Assembly: GCF_032118995.1 (NCBI RefSeq)
Contig: NC_092661.1
Span: 9,486,494-9,550,493, forward strand
Direction of reading: 5' to 3'
Source of the DNA: Asterias amurensis
Taxonomy: Eukaryota; Echinodermata; Asteroidea; Forcipulatida; Asteriidae
Length of the DNA: 64,000 bases
A program made the translations under genes and the position numbers. The notes below the pieces were generated by a model, which saw nothing but the letters and a program-made list of their open reading frames with translations, had not been told where the DNA came from and searched no databases. Shown one piece after another: positions 22,288-33,118 of this stretch; positions within the stretch are counted from its first letter, which is position 1, and the number at the start of each line of letters is the position of its first letter.

Positions 22288-24888
22288 ATGGACTCCATGG
22301 TGTTTGTCGTGTTGCTTTTTGTGACAACTGTAACACGGACAGCGACCCTGACAATCGAGGCGACGAGTGACACTGTGACAGTTCGAGAAGGTGAACAGCT
22401 AACTTTGTCATGTAGTATAAAATTAGATAATCAAGGTTTAAGGAAAGCTCGATGGTACCGAGGCTCGGACCAACTACTGTATGGTTCAATTGATATTACA
22501 CTTTGTGGTATATCCCCTCTATGTCTAGAGGTAAACACCACAGACAATCGTGGAGTTGTGCAATACACAAGAAGTTTCAATGATGCAACATTGACACTAG
22601 TGATCGATCATACTTTAGCACGCGACAACACAACTTTTTCCTGTGGTTTACTTACGACATCTGGTACCTTCCCAATGCCTGACAACGTACACGTGATTGT
22701 TCAGCATTTCCCAGATCCAACTTTTCCCATGTGCTTAAGATCCAACTCGTCTACCAATGCAGACATTCTCTCCTTCTCTTGCTGGGCTGAAATAACCCAG
22801 CCCGTGGTTTCTCTGGAATGGACAGTGGAAGGAAGTAGTTCCGAAAGAATATCACTTTCACATCAAACCGAAATTTACGAAGACAGAGTTGAAAACACTC
22901 TGTTCCTCAACGAACCTTCTGGCAGCTTAGTCTTCACGTGTAATATGACGAGTTCTGCGTTTCCTCAGATTCAGAGAAACTGTTCGATTGAACCAATCCT
23001 CATCCCCGTTGGTCAAACTACTGCCAGTATTCTGCCGTCTCCCGAGCAAACTACTGCAGGTTTTCTGCCGGACCCTTTTCTGCCGGACCCAACAACAACA
23101 ACCCCTCAAAATGATGTCGGATCTATGGACCGTGCAACAACGCCGTTTTCCCAAGATGGCATGCCCACAACACTAACTACCAAAATCATCACCCAAATTG
23201 ACCCCCCACTGAACACTATAGTCATCGCAGCTATTGTGTCTGCTTGCCTGGTCGTTATCATCATACTCTTGATCATCATAGCCTGCCTGGTCTCCTCAAG
23301 ACGGACCCGGAGCAGAGGGGAAGCTAAGACAGACCCCAAAGATCTCAGCATTCGTTTATCAGTTGCCATTACCGCACCTGGATCCAATACCAACCTCTCA
23401 CACGAGGCGCACGTCTACTCTAATGAAACCGTCCCGGCTCTCAGTTCCACCAATCGACCGGGCCGTTTGGAAATCCCACCGTGGGACCATACTGCGTCTC
23501 ATCCCCCGTCCCCGCTGTACGCGGCTGTTTCATCGGTTAAGAAGGCTCCACAAATTGGAGATAGTTCATACGCGGTGGTATCCAAGCGAGATAAACGGCG
23601 TGGAAATTCACCACTTGAACATCAACCGAACATGGGGCATGGAAGTCAGGATCCGCCGGAGTATCACACGCTTGAACCAGGCGCCCGGCAGCTGAGCCAA
23701 GGTAAACCATCACTGTTTGTTATTGTCAAAGAGTGAGAGCAAAAAAAAAAAACACACCCATATTTAAACATTCTAACGCATAACGTAATAATATAGCTGC
23801 TTAAGCACAAAATTGACCTAAGCACAGCAAAATTATGCTTACCAGAATAAGGTTACCAGCCAAACTACCATGTCACATGCATACATTTTGACTAGTATCC
23901 TGCGCATTTCTGCTTAGCATACAATTATTAAGCAAGATTTTCTGCTTAATAAGCAGCTCTATTAAACTGGGCCCAGGTCCCTTCTTGTACAGAGTCCCTG
24001 TAAAGCTTTAACACTTTGATACCTGTAAACGATGATATAGATTGTGATAATAAAATACTTTCTTAAGAAGAAGTCAAAAGCTGCGATCAATTGTTACAGG
24101 TATAGTTTGCCATTACTCTTTTCAAAAACCAAGGAAGTTGTTCAATATCTGTACTAAGTAAGTAAAACAATATCGTAAAAAGAAACCCCAAAACATTAAT
24201 AGGTATTGCTCCAGAGAAATATTAACAATTGCGGAATTGAAATCAAACCCTTCTTTCCTGCTTGAGAAAAAGTGTCATGGATACAGATCATTTGAGATTT
24301 TAGGCCTTGCGTGTGAGCCCTTTAAAGACAGTGGACACTATTGGTAATTGTCAAAGACTAGTCTTCTCACTTGTTGTATAACAACATACGCATAAAATAA
24401 CAAACCTGTGAAAGTTTGAGCTCGATTGGTCGTCGGAGTTGCGAGATAACTATGAAAGAAAAAAACACCCTTGTCACACGAAGTTGTGTGCTTTTAGATG
24501 CTTGATTTCGAGACCTCAAATTCTGAACTTGATGTCTCGAAATCAAATTCATGGAAAATTACTTCTTTCTCGAAAACTACGTCACTTCAGAGGGAGCCGT
24601 TTCTCACAATGTTTTATACTAACAACCTCTCCCCATTACTCGTTACCAAGTAAGGTTTTTTGCTAAAAATTATTTTGACTAATCACCAATAGTGTCCACT
24701 GCCTTTAAATTCTATAATTTTCTTTGTATTTGTTTGCAGCAGGACAAGAGCCCGAGTCGACCGAGGGACAGTTTGAGTACGCCATTCCAGGTCAAGGGTC
24801 GAGGTCATGGAGGTCATCCCAGCTGGACGAAGATGACGGGAAGCTCATTGACAATGTCCTGTATACAACTCAAAACGAATACATGTAA
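22288..24888 (+). CDS. IgY3: two-Ig type I membrane receptor with tyrosine-motif tail
   Basis: CDS join(22288..23701, 24743..24888), 519 residues. Same plan as IgY2: signal peptide, Ig1 (LSCS, WYRGS, FSCG), Ig2 (FSCWAE, LEWTVEG, FTCNM), Thr/Pro stalk, uncharged transmembrane segment with two basic residues just inside (SSRRTRSR), then tail sites VYSNE, LYAAVSS, SSYAVV (fits the ITIM consensus) and PEYHTLEP. Donor is CAAG|GTAAAC at 23701/23702, phase 1. The acceptor is CAGCAG (a NAGNAG), so the exon can begin at 24740 or 24743, with or without one extra Ala. The last exon ends NVLYTTQNEYM. An AATAAA overlaps the stop (24888-24893). The intron holds a family A element ending 34 nt before the exon. 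Ig2 is nearly identical to that of IgY4. Confidence 0.9.
23805..23972. mobile_element. Family Y MITE (IgY3 intron)
   Basis: GCTGCTTAAGCACAAAATTG and mirrored TAAGCAGCTCTATTAAACTG, ending GGGCCC-like. Confidence 0.65.
24322..24708 (-). mobile_element. Family A TTAA MITE, copy 5 (IgY3 intron)
   Basis: Complete 387-bp copy with TTAA at both ends. Its right end lies 34 nt before the IgY3 last exon; the pyrimidine tract and acceptor are outside it. Confidence 0.9.
24743..24888 (+). CDS. IgY3 terminal exon
   Basis: 146-bp last exon, homologous to 18926-19071. A pyrimidine-rich tract precedes the CAGCAG acceptor. It encodes QFEYAIPG, S-S-Q-L-D, NVLYTT and a C-terminal EYM. Both splice phase and length match IgY2, which is strong internal evidence that the exon is real. 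Confidence 0.88.
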
Positions 24889-24893
24889 ATAAA
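24888..24893 (+). terminator. Possible poly(A) signal of IgY3
   Basis: AATAAA beginning on the last base of the IgY3 stop codon. The 3' UTR would be very short if it is used. Confidence 0.4.
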
Positions 24894-25110
24894 CAGATTT
24901 TCTGTAACTTTAAAGACCCTCCTATAGTCAGAATGAACCCAGATTCAAGGTCTTGACCCAATGCTGTGTCAAGCTGTCCCCGGAAACTGGTTACAATATT
25001 ATGATTGATAACTTGAACTCTTCATCAGATTGACTCAATTTGAGGGCAATTGACACGGATTCCGCGTTGTGCCCTGTTTAGAACGCATGGGGAGAGATGA
25101 TATCCACAAC

Positions 25111-25463
25111 TTAAAGGCACTGGACACTATTGGTAATTACCCAAAATAATTGTTAGTATAAAAACTTACTTGGTAACGAGCAAAGGAGAGCTAATGAAAG
25201 TATTAAACATTGTGAGAAACGACTCTCTCTAAAGTAACGCGTAGTTTTTGAGAAAGAAGTAATTTCTCATTGAAATATTTAAATTGATTTCAACTCGAAA
25301 TGAAGCATCTGAAAGCACACAACTTCGTGTGATGGTTCTTTATTCCCTCGCAACTTCGACGACAAATTGAGTTAATTTTTTCACATGTTTGTTATTTTGT
25401 GCATATGTTGAGAAGTGAACAGACTGGTCTTTGACAATTACCAAAGGTTTCCAGTGTCTTTAA
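25111..25463 (+). mobile_element. Family A TTAA MITE, copy 6 (diverged)
   Basis: Between TTAA sites; left end AGGCACTGGACACTATTGG, right end CCAAAGGTTTCCAGTGTCTT. The centre is partly lost. Confidence 0.8.
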
Positions 25464-26172
25464 GATGGACGAAAATATATTGCTGAATTAATATCCAGTT
25501 TGTGTAATTTTGGATACACGATAACGGATGGAAACACATGTTTGCATGTGTATGCATGTATAGACGCTACTTTATATTAAATATTATGCCATGATTGTAC
25601 ACAGTTCGTATCGATCTCTTAACCAGTGGGAATATTTTGTTACGATTTCCTCAAAGGCTTTTTTAAATACAAGATCACACTGTACAAATCACAACGTACA
25701 TAAGAATGTAATCACATATTATGGTTGTACACATAATGTTCCCATTTTACACTCATTTTATACATGATATGACTTCACTATTAAATCAATACATTATTCC
25801 CATCAACGACCACACGTGGTCTCTTTTATAGTTCCAAATCAACAACTGTCTGGTGTAGCTATTTAATAATAATGGAGTTGAACATAAGAAAAATCGCATA
25901 GAGCTTACATTAATTTAAACTTTACCCAACGAGTTTTGGTGCCATCACACGCCATTTTGTTTTGCGAGCACACTCGCATAGAAAGCGCAGTATTTTCGGT
26001 TTCCGTTTATTATATCTTCATAATTTCTTTCCATATTGGATCAAATCAGTCTTCATTGATATGTAGCATTATTTAAGACTCTCTATAATTAAATTCTCAT
26101 TATTCAGTGTTTTTGTAAAGGTTTCATCGTAAAGCTTTATTTTTTAACAGTTATTTTTATTAGTGAAGTTGC
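25464..26172. other. No gene seen
   Basis: AT-rich spacer downstream of IgY3. Nothing supported. Confidence 0.45.
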
Positions 26173-26343
26173 TGGTCATACGCCTCTCTTAATTCTTGTG
26201 CATGACGTCATCATTTTTACCCAAAATGAGGCTATGGGCGCACGTCCCCCATCACTTGCAGTGGCTGCGCCCATCGCCTCGTTTTGAGTTAGCATTGTGA
26301 CGTACCTCGTGCATAAATATTAAGAGAGGCGTATTGGCGGTCA
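26173..26343. mobile_element. Foldback MITE with GGTCATACGCCTCTCTTAAT arms
   Basis: Left arm mirrored by ATTAAGAGAGGCGTATTGGC at the right; GGGCGCA...TGCGCCC in the centre. Confidence 0.75.
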
Positions 26344-26748
26344 TTATTACACAGCGTTATCTTGTGGATGGAAAAATTCAACGGTTTAAATATAACGACT
26401 TCATGTGTTTATTTTGATATTTATGTTACACAGACACAGTGTAAATAATATGTCCAGATTTTTTGATTTTTTTTTTAACCAAGACGGATTTCATAATTGT
26501 AATTTTTGTTTTGCCAAATAAAACACGCCGTACTTCGCAGATATTTATATTTTACGACTCATTATTATAATATTACAGGATTTTAGGTATTCCCCAAAAA
26601 TGTACAAATCGTTAGGAAACTATATTCTTGCAATAGCGACATTTTTTAAAGGAAATAAAGACCTTAATGTTATCTTGTTGCGTTTATATCCTTCAACAAA
26701 CACAGGAAGTGAATAAAACCTTTAATGATCTTTGCTAATTTCTTCCTT

Positions 26749-27134
26749 TTAAAGGCAGTGGACACTATTGGTAATTGTTAAAGACTAGTCTTCACAGTTG
26801 GTGTATCTCAACATGTGCATAAAATAACTAACCTGTGAAAATTTGAGCTCAATCGGTCATCGAACTTGCGAGATAATAATGAAAGAAAAAACACCCTTGT
26901 CACACCAAGTTGTGTGCGTTTAGATGGTTGATTTCGAGACCTCAAGTTGTAAATCTGAGGTCTCGAAATCAAATTCGTGGTAAATTACTTCTTTCTCGAA
27001 GACTATGTCACTTCAGAGGGAGCCGTTTCTCACAATGTTTTATACCATCTACCTCTCCCCATTACTCGTCACCGAGTAAGGTTTTATGCTAATAATTATT
27101 TTGAGTAATTACCAATAGTGTCCACTGCCTTTAA
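26749..27134 (-). mobile_element. Family A TTAA MITE, copy 7
   Basis: Complete 386-bp copy with TTAA at both ends, closely matching copy 11. Confidence 0.9.
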
Positions 27135-27594
27135 CACAATCACACAATCTAAATATAAAACAGGTTTTTATTTTAAAGAAACGTTTTATCTGGTTTGAGC
27201 AATGAACTGGTCATTTAAAGCCACATTTAACTGTAATGTCCACTTATGAATCAATAGTTTGTGGACCTTTGCAATAATGACATGGCAACCAACAAAAAGT
27301 ACCGTCCAGTCGCGCAAAACGTGTTCCAGTTTTGAGAGCCTTGGTTTTCCACTAGCCCGAATATCCTGACGTCATTGCTTCCGGGCTCGTGAATGACGTA
27401 TTGGGACAAGTTTTACATCCACAAAAACATTGGAAAAAACAACCGACCCTTGTATTTAATTGTCCTCGCTGTGGTCAAACTTTGGAAACTGAAAGCAAAT
27501 ATCGTAGGCTTAAAACTTTCAGACAATGGTAATAGGTCCTCCTTTGATCTTAGTGAGGGCGCTATTTATGATGGTGACGTCGTGTAAAAGGGGT

Positions 27595-28130
27595 CTTTCG
27601 CAACAAACCCTCCTCACCCCAAACCTAAACACGCCTTGCCACAAACTCAGCCCATTTCGCCACAATGCCACCCTTCCGCAACCAAAACCATCCCATTTCG
27701 CCCGAAACTCACGCACTAAGTGTATACATCACCTGCAACCGTGAACCTCCTATTGCCCCTCGTTTGTTTACACTAACTTTTGCAACAGATCCTATTAGTT
27801 TTGTACACGATTTCCACCTGTGGACCTTTCCCGAACCGTGGACCTTATTGTCCTTATTTAGGTACCCGATTTGAATGCGTATACCTACTCACCCTGCCTT
27901 GCCCCAAAACCCACCCAATTTCGCCCCAACCCACCCTGACTCGCCCTAAATCCACACACACCTCGCCCCAAACCCTTAGCCCACCTATAGCCCCAAACTT
28001 ACCACACAAGCTTCGCCCCACACCCACCCCACATCTCCCAAAACCCAAACCCACCTATGAATGTATACCAACCCATCCTCCTTGCCCATACTACCTCGCC
28101 CCATAGCCATACCAACTCGCCCGCCTTATC
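27595..28130. repeat. C-rich, strand-skewed low-complexity tract
   Basis: About 500 bp with very few G on the plus strand. Degenerate repeats such as CACCCAATTTCGCCCCAACC and CCAAACCCACC. Frames across it are Pro/Thr/His-rich, but no codon signal was seen. Confidence 0.6.
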
Positions 28131-28453
28131 GATCTTTAAAGTCTCAGCCCATCAAACACTTTTGCCTTTAACATTAATTTTCCCGTAACTTCCTGCAATG
28201 TAAATAATGTAGAATAAGCTAAATTATTCGATCCTAAGTTTGCTTTTACAAGATAAACATGATTGTAAAATGTCATTGCATGGTAATTTGTTTATACAAA
28301 GCTAAATACGGACAAGGAAGAGCTAGTTTGTTTATTCATAAATTTGCTAATGGTTCATTGACTACGTCATTGCTATATGACGTTATATGATTTCCCCTTT
28401 AGAAAAACCTTGCTTTCCATTCTCAACTTTCATTTCTTGAAAGGCTTGCCTAA

Positions 28454-28485
28454 CAATGGTTCAGTGAACATGAAAACAGGGGTCA
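28454..28485 (+). promoter_or_regulatory. Conserved upstream block of IgY4
   Basis: CAATGGTTCAGTGAACATG, about 220 bp before the start codon, the third member of the block found before IgY2 and IgY3. A preceding CTTGCTTTCCATTCTCAAC stretch recurs as degenerate copies at 31208-31322. Confidence 0.4.
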
Positions 28486-28674
28486 GTTTTGTATCGTGTG
28501 AATCTGATGCATCATGAATACATGCGCAGAATAATAGGCCGATATTGCATTATACACTGTAGTGCTCAGAATAACACAACGCAAGGCAACTGTGAACCTC
28601 ATACATACTGTGGTATCTGTGTGCATTGTTATAATTGACTCATAACTTGAAGATCGTTTTATTTTATTTGAAAG

Positions 28675-30087
28675 ATGAACTACTCCGTGTTTATCTTCGT
28701 TCTTTTTGCGACATGTTTTACAACGACAACGACATTGACAATCGATGTGACGAGTGACATTGTGACTGTTCGAGAAGGTGAAAAGCTGAATTTGTCATGC
28801 AGCATAACGTTAGACGGTCAAGGTATAAGGGAATTTCGATGGTACCGAGGCTCGGACCCGGCACCGTATGGTTCCATTGATGTTACTAACTGTAGTATAT
28901 CCTCTCTATGTCCAGAGGTAAACACCACAGACAATCGTGGAGTTTTACATTACAGAAGAGGTTTCCTAAGTGAAGCAACGTTGACATTAGTGATCAATCG
29001 TACTTTAACACGCGACAACACAAGTTTCTACTGTGGGTTATTTACATTGAGCAATACCTTCCCAAGGTCTGACAACATACACGTGATTATTCAGCATCTC
29101 CCAGATCCATCTTATCCCATGTGTTTAAGATCCAACTCGTCTACCAATGCAGACATTCTCTCCTTCTCTTGCTGGGCTGAATTAACCCAGCCCGTGGTTT
29201 CTCTGGAATGGACAGTGGAAGGAAGTAGTGCCGAAAGAATATCACTTTCACATCAAACCGAAATTTACGAAGACAGAGTTGAAAACACTCTGTTCCTCAA
29301 CGAGCCAGGGATTCCTTCTGGCAGCTTAGTCTTCATTTGTCATATGACGAGTTCTGCGTTTCCTCATACCCGAATGAACTGTTCGATTAGACCTATCCTC
29401 ATCCCCGGTGAGCAAACTACTGCAGTTATTCTGCCGTCTCCTGAGCAAACTACTGCAGGTATTCTGCCGGACCCAACAACAGCAACAACATCCCCGCGAA
29501 ATGATCTTGCATCTACGAACCCAACAACAACCCCTTTTGCCCGGGACGGGACGCCTGCAACACCAACCGATCTCCCGCCACTGTCACACGCTGTTGTCAT
29601 CGCAGCAGCTACATCTGCTTTCTTTGGTTTTACGACCATTATACTTCTGCTCATCATAGCATACCTGGTCTCATCAAAAAAGAGGAGATTCAATGACACA
29701 GAACCAAGGGTCGATTTACCATTGACGACTGTTGCTTCGTGTGCAACTCACATCAGTGACCAAGGCACCGGTCCGATGTATCAGAACACACGCCAACCAC
29801 ACCCATACGAGAATAGTTTGACACCTAACATTCACCACCAAGACGGAGACAAGTCGACCGGAGAGCGGCCGTCGACAGTTGACGCTATGCCAACTTACTA
29901 CGAGCCCGTATTGGCAGGAGGTGGTAGCACACAGCAGGCTGGTGCTCAGAGACAGCCAGGGGGACGAGTCAAGGATACGTCTGCCGTGAATACGGGCGAT
30001 GCGGAGTCAGGATACCAGGCTTTAGAAATGACCAACCAACCACTAACCGAGTATACCAAACTGGACTTAGCGCCACGCGATGGTTAG
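28675..30087 (+). CDS. IgY4: two-Ig receptor with IgY5-type tail (probable chimera)
   Basis: Single open frame of 470 residues. Signal peptide about 1-18; Ig1 (LSCS, WYRGS, FYCG); Ig2 (FSCWAE, LEWTVEG, FICHM); stalk with repeated EQTT; uncharged transmembrane segment (about 305-331) ending AYLVSS; then tail sites MYQN and PYEN (YxN type), TYYEPV, SGYQAL (fits the ITIM consensus) and TEYTKL (close to the ITSM consensus). The ectodomain matches IgY2 and IgY3 closely; from the membrane segment on it matches IgY5 (for example AGAQRQPG, DAESGYQALEMTNQP). The frame ends GAT-GGT-TAG, exactly where sister genes have a phase-1 donor; GTTAGC is a poor donor, so the TAG is taken as the true end. Confidence 0.88.
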   Translation: MNYSVFIFVLFATCFTTTTTLTIDVTSDIVTVREGEKLNLSCSITLDGQGIREFRWYRGSDPAPYGSIDVTNCSISSLCPEVNTTDNRGVLHYRRGFLSEATLTLVINRTLTRDNTSFYCGLFTLSNTFPRSDNIHVIIQHLPDPSYPMCLRSNSSTNADILSFSCWAELTQPVVSLEWTVEGSSAERISLSHQTEIYEDRVENTLFLNEPGIPSGSLVFICHMTSSAFPHTRMNCSIRPILIPGEQTTAVILPSPEQTTAGILPDPTTATTSPRNDLASTNPTTTPFARDGTPATPTDLPPLSHAVVIAAATSAFFGFTTIILLLIIAYLVSSKKRRFNDTEPRVDLPLTTVASCATHISDQGTGPMYQNTRQPHPYENSLTPNIHHQDGDKSTGERPSTVDAMPTYYEPVLAGGGSTQQAGAQRQPGGRVKDTSAVNTGDAESGYQALEMTNQPLTEYTKLDLAPRDG

Positions 30088-30104
30088 CCATGCGAAACAT
30101 TTGT

Positions 30105-30235
30105 ATTTTTATAATAAAAAATAAATTTGCATCTGGGATAAAGAATATTAATTTAGGTTGCACCCGTGACATCGATGTGTTTAAAGCACAGTATACTCAG
30201 TACTTTCCCAAGTATATACCAAAACAAGGGTTGTA
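30105..30235 (-). mobile_element. Family F SINE, 3' part, minus strand
   Basis: TTTGCATCTGGGATAAAG...CATCGATGTG...ACTCAGTACTTTCCC is the reverse complement of the SINE body seen at 1188 and 48310. It begins about 20 bp after the IgY4 stop. Confidence 0.6.
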
Positions 30236-30375
30236 TTTTCTGAACAAGGAGCAATTGCAAGCGCCAGGCCTTTCTTGCAATAGGGCATGTCTGAGTAGAT
30301 TCTTCATTGGGTTATGATAATCTTGATGGCTGGATAAGGACAAACACTTGGTTTACGTAAATGAAAACGATTTAC

Positions 30376-30770
30376 TTAAAGACAGTGGACACTATTGGTA
30401 ATTGTCAAAGACCGGTCTTCTCACTTGGTGAATCTCAACATATGCATAAAATAACAAACCTGTGAAAATTCGAGCTCAATCGGTCATCAAAGTTGCGAGA
30501 TAATAATGAAAGAAAAAACACCCTGCAGGGGGCCCTGGTCACACGAAGTTGTGTGCTTTCAGATGCTTGATTTCGTGACCTCAAATTCTAAATATGAGGA
30601 TTCGAAATCAATTCGTGGAAAATTACTTCTTTCTCGATAACTACGTCACTTCAGAGGGAGCCGTTTCTCACAATGTTATACTATCAACCTCTCCCCATTA
30701 CTCGTTACCAAATGAGGTTTGATGCTGATAATTATTTTGAGTAGTTACCAATAGTGTCCACTGCCTTTAA
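30376..30770 (-). mobile_element. Family A TTAA MITE, copy 8
   Basis: TTAA-bounded copy with an extra TGCAGGGGGCCCTGG block near 30525. Its right TTAA is the left TTAA of copy 9. Confidence 0.85.
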
Positions 30771-31138
30771 AGGCACTGGACACCTTTGGTAATTGTCATT
30801 GACCAGTCTCCTCACTTGGTGTATCCCAACATAATATGCTCAAATTAACAACATGTCTGTGACAATTTGGGCTCGATTGGTCGTCGAAGTTGCTAGAGAA
30901 TAGTGGAAGAAAAAACACAAGTTGTGTGCTTTCAGATGCTTGAATTCGAGACATCAGCTGCATCTCGAATTCAATTCAAATAATAGTGAGAAATTACTTC
31001 TTTTTCAAAACTACATTACGTCAGAGGGAACCGTTTCTCACAATGTTTTATACTATCAATAGATCTCCATTGCTCGTTACCAAGTAAGTTTTTATGCTAA
31101 CAATTATTTTGAGTACTTACCAATAGTGTCCAGTGACT
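30767..31138 (-). mobile_element. Family A TTAA MITE, copy 9 (diverged)
   Basis: Head-to-tail with copy 8, sharing one TTAA. Older by sequence; the right end is degraded (CAGTGACTTG). Confidence 0.8.
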
Positions 31139-31207
31139 TGTATTGAAGTGATTTAAAACACGTTCTTCTTTTATGATCCAATGACCAGTTTAGTTTATAG
31201 CTGTGAC

Positions 31208-31322
31208 ACTTCGAATTCAAAACAAAACTTGCTTTCCATGTAAACTTTTATTCTTGAACGGTTTGGAGTTCAAAACAAAACTTGCTTTCCATGTAAACTC
31301 TCATTCTTGAATGGTTTGCACT
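31208..31322. repeat. Tandem duplication (about 58 bp x 2) resembling IgY4 upstream sequence
   Basis: AAAACAAAACTTGCTTTCCA then TGTAAACT...ATTCTTGAA twice. A similar CTTGCTTTCCATTCTCAAC...TTCTTGAAAGG lies about 265 bp before the IgY4 start. Confidence 0.6.
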
Positions 31323-32627
31323 CTTCTTTTTCGTCACCCTATATACGAGTACGAGCCTCACATGCGAGTAATTTCGTACTATGAGAATTTTTCCGCATAG
31401 CCTCAAAACGCTTCACACTATGTCGTACAAACTGTAGACCCTCAGTTAACGTTTGTTCGTCTTCTTCGAAGGAAGTTTGTTTTCATACATATATCTTTTA
31501 TTAGTATCTACATTATTTGCTTCGATGTTTCTTCCTCTGTTCTTTTGTTATTTTGATTGCTAGATATTTTGATTACGTATTTTTTTGTGAAGCGATTTGA
31601 GGCTCTGCGGAAAGCGTTGGTAACGTTAGGTAATCACTCTTAAAACTAATAATCAGTGTTTGATATTAGAAAAACGCAATTTTTGAAACATTTCACTCTG
31701 AAGTAATGTGGTTATATTAAAAGATGAAAGGTGAAAGTTGTTATGATTGAAACAAAAAATCTGAAAAGCGTCTCATATCGTGTATTTCTAATTATTAGGG
31801 ATTGTTCTTCCTGCGTGGTTGTATTCGCTCCGGATTTCGGCGATATCTAAAAGATGCTTCCTTCTTTTTAATTGAAATTTTCAGATGTTAGTTTTTGTAC
31901 ATTATCTACATTATATAGGATTTCAACAATCGAACGGTTATGGTAATCTTGGTATCTTATGGTAATGAAAATGAACAACTTAGACTAAGTTATAAAATTA
32001 TAACATGTTCATTTTTAAGATTAAAATCACACACAATGTTTCAAAATCTATAATGAATGCAACTTCACGCTGCCAGTATTCTTTGGTCACCTTCTCTGTG
32101 TAGATTTGCAATGCTGAATCGAACTACGAGTACATAATAAGAGGAAATACTACTTGTTCTACTGCCAGTTTCGTTTAGTAGCCTACTCGATAATGGGCAT
32201 GGTGGTATTGTGGCAACCCCCCCCCCCTCCCTCCATCCGCTGTCTATTGTGCCTTCGTTTTGTGTTTGGAATCTCAGGACAGAAACCGACCAAAAATTCA
32301 AGAAAACAAATTGTTTCCGGTTCAGCCCAACCCAGATGAGTAAGTTCCCCTGTGGGTCTTGAATCCTGGTCAATTCTGACCCGCAAGTGTTTAGACATTG
32401 TAGATTGACCCATGTTTCCTTTTTATACAAGCAGAGTGCCGTTCTTCTGCTGGGAGGGGGGGGGGGTGTGAAACGAATGGATCTTCTAAAATGTCAAATG
32501 TTTTACCCATAATGGAGGGCAAAAATGAACGTTTATGAAAAGTGGTTAAATGTTAATTAGAACAGAATGGTCCAAAGATACACAAATCTCACGTGCTCGC
32601 TTTGCGATCAGTGCCCAATTACTTACT
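31323..32627. other. No gene seen
   Basis: AT-rich spacer between IgY4 and IgY5, with a poly-C run at 32216 and a poly-G run at 32454. Short open frames near 32065-32430 have no recognisable domain. Confidence 0.45.
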
Positions 32628-32785
32628 TCAACCTATCTTTAACCACAAAAGGAGCCAAATGCCAAACAAAATAATGCTTACCACAATATGGTTACCAGCA
32701 ACACACCGTGTCATATCAACTGTGACTGGTATCCTACTTGTTTTTGATAAGCAGAAAAGCGATAATCTGCTTAAGAAGCTCGATG
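32628..32785. mobile_element. Family Y MITE, diverged
   Basis: AATGCTTACCACAATATGGTTACCAGC and CTGCTTAAGAAGCTCGATGCA recall the family Y arms. Weak. Confidence 0.4.
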
Positions 32786-33118
32786 CATTGATAATATTAT
32801 TTAAAAAGCGCGATTCTGTTTATTTTGCTTTTGTAAAAGCAATGTGTTTGTGGAATTCCATGCATGGTTCTTAAAAAGAAAGTATGGACTCACGCGAGAC
32901 TTGTGCACGATATCACGCTTTGCTGGGTCTAGTGAACATCAATGGTATAAAGGTCATTATGAGGAATATCATCAATACAAAATGTTAAATTCAATTGTTG
33001 ATGTCAACACTGTATACACCGTTATAGAACTTTCGCTTCACTGTTTTGCTGTGGCTAGGTATAGCCAAGTAACCACGTGAAATACCCGTGTTATTGGATG
33101 GAACATCATATCTGAAAG

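Noticed and set aside
32065-32430. Minus-strand frame of about 120 codons
   Set aside because: Crosses a poly-C run, has no recognisable domain, and a competing frame of equal quality overlaps it.
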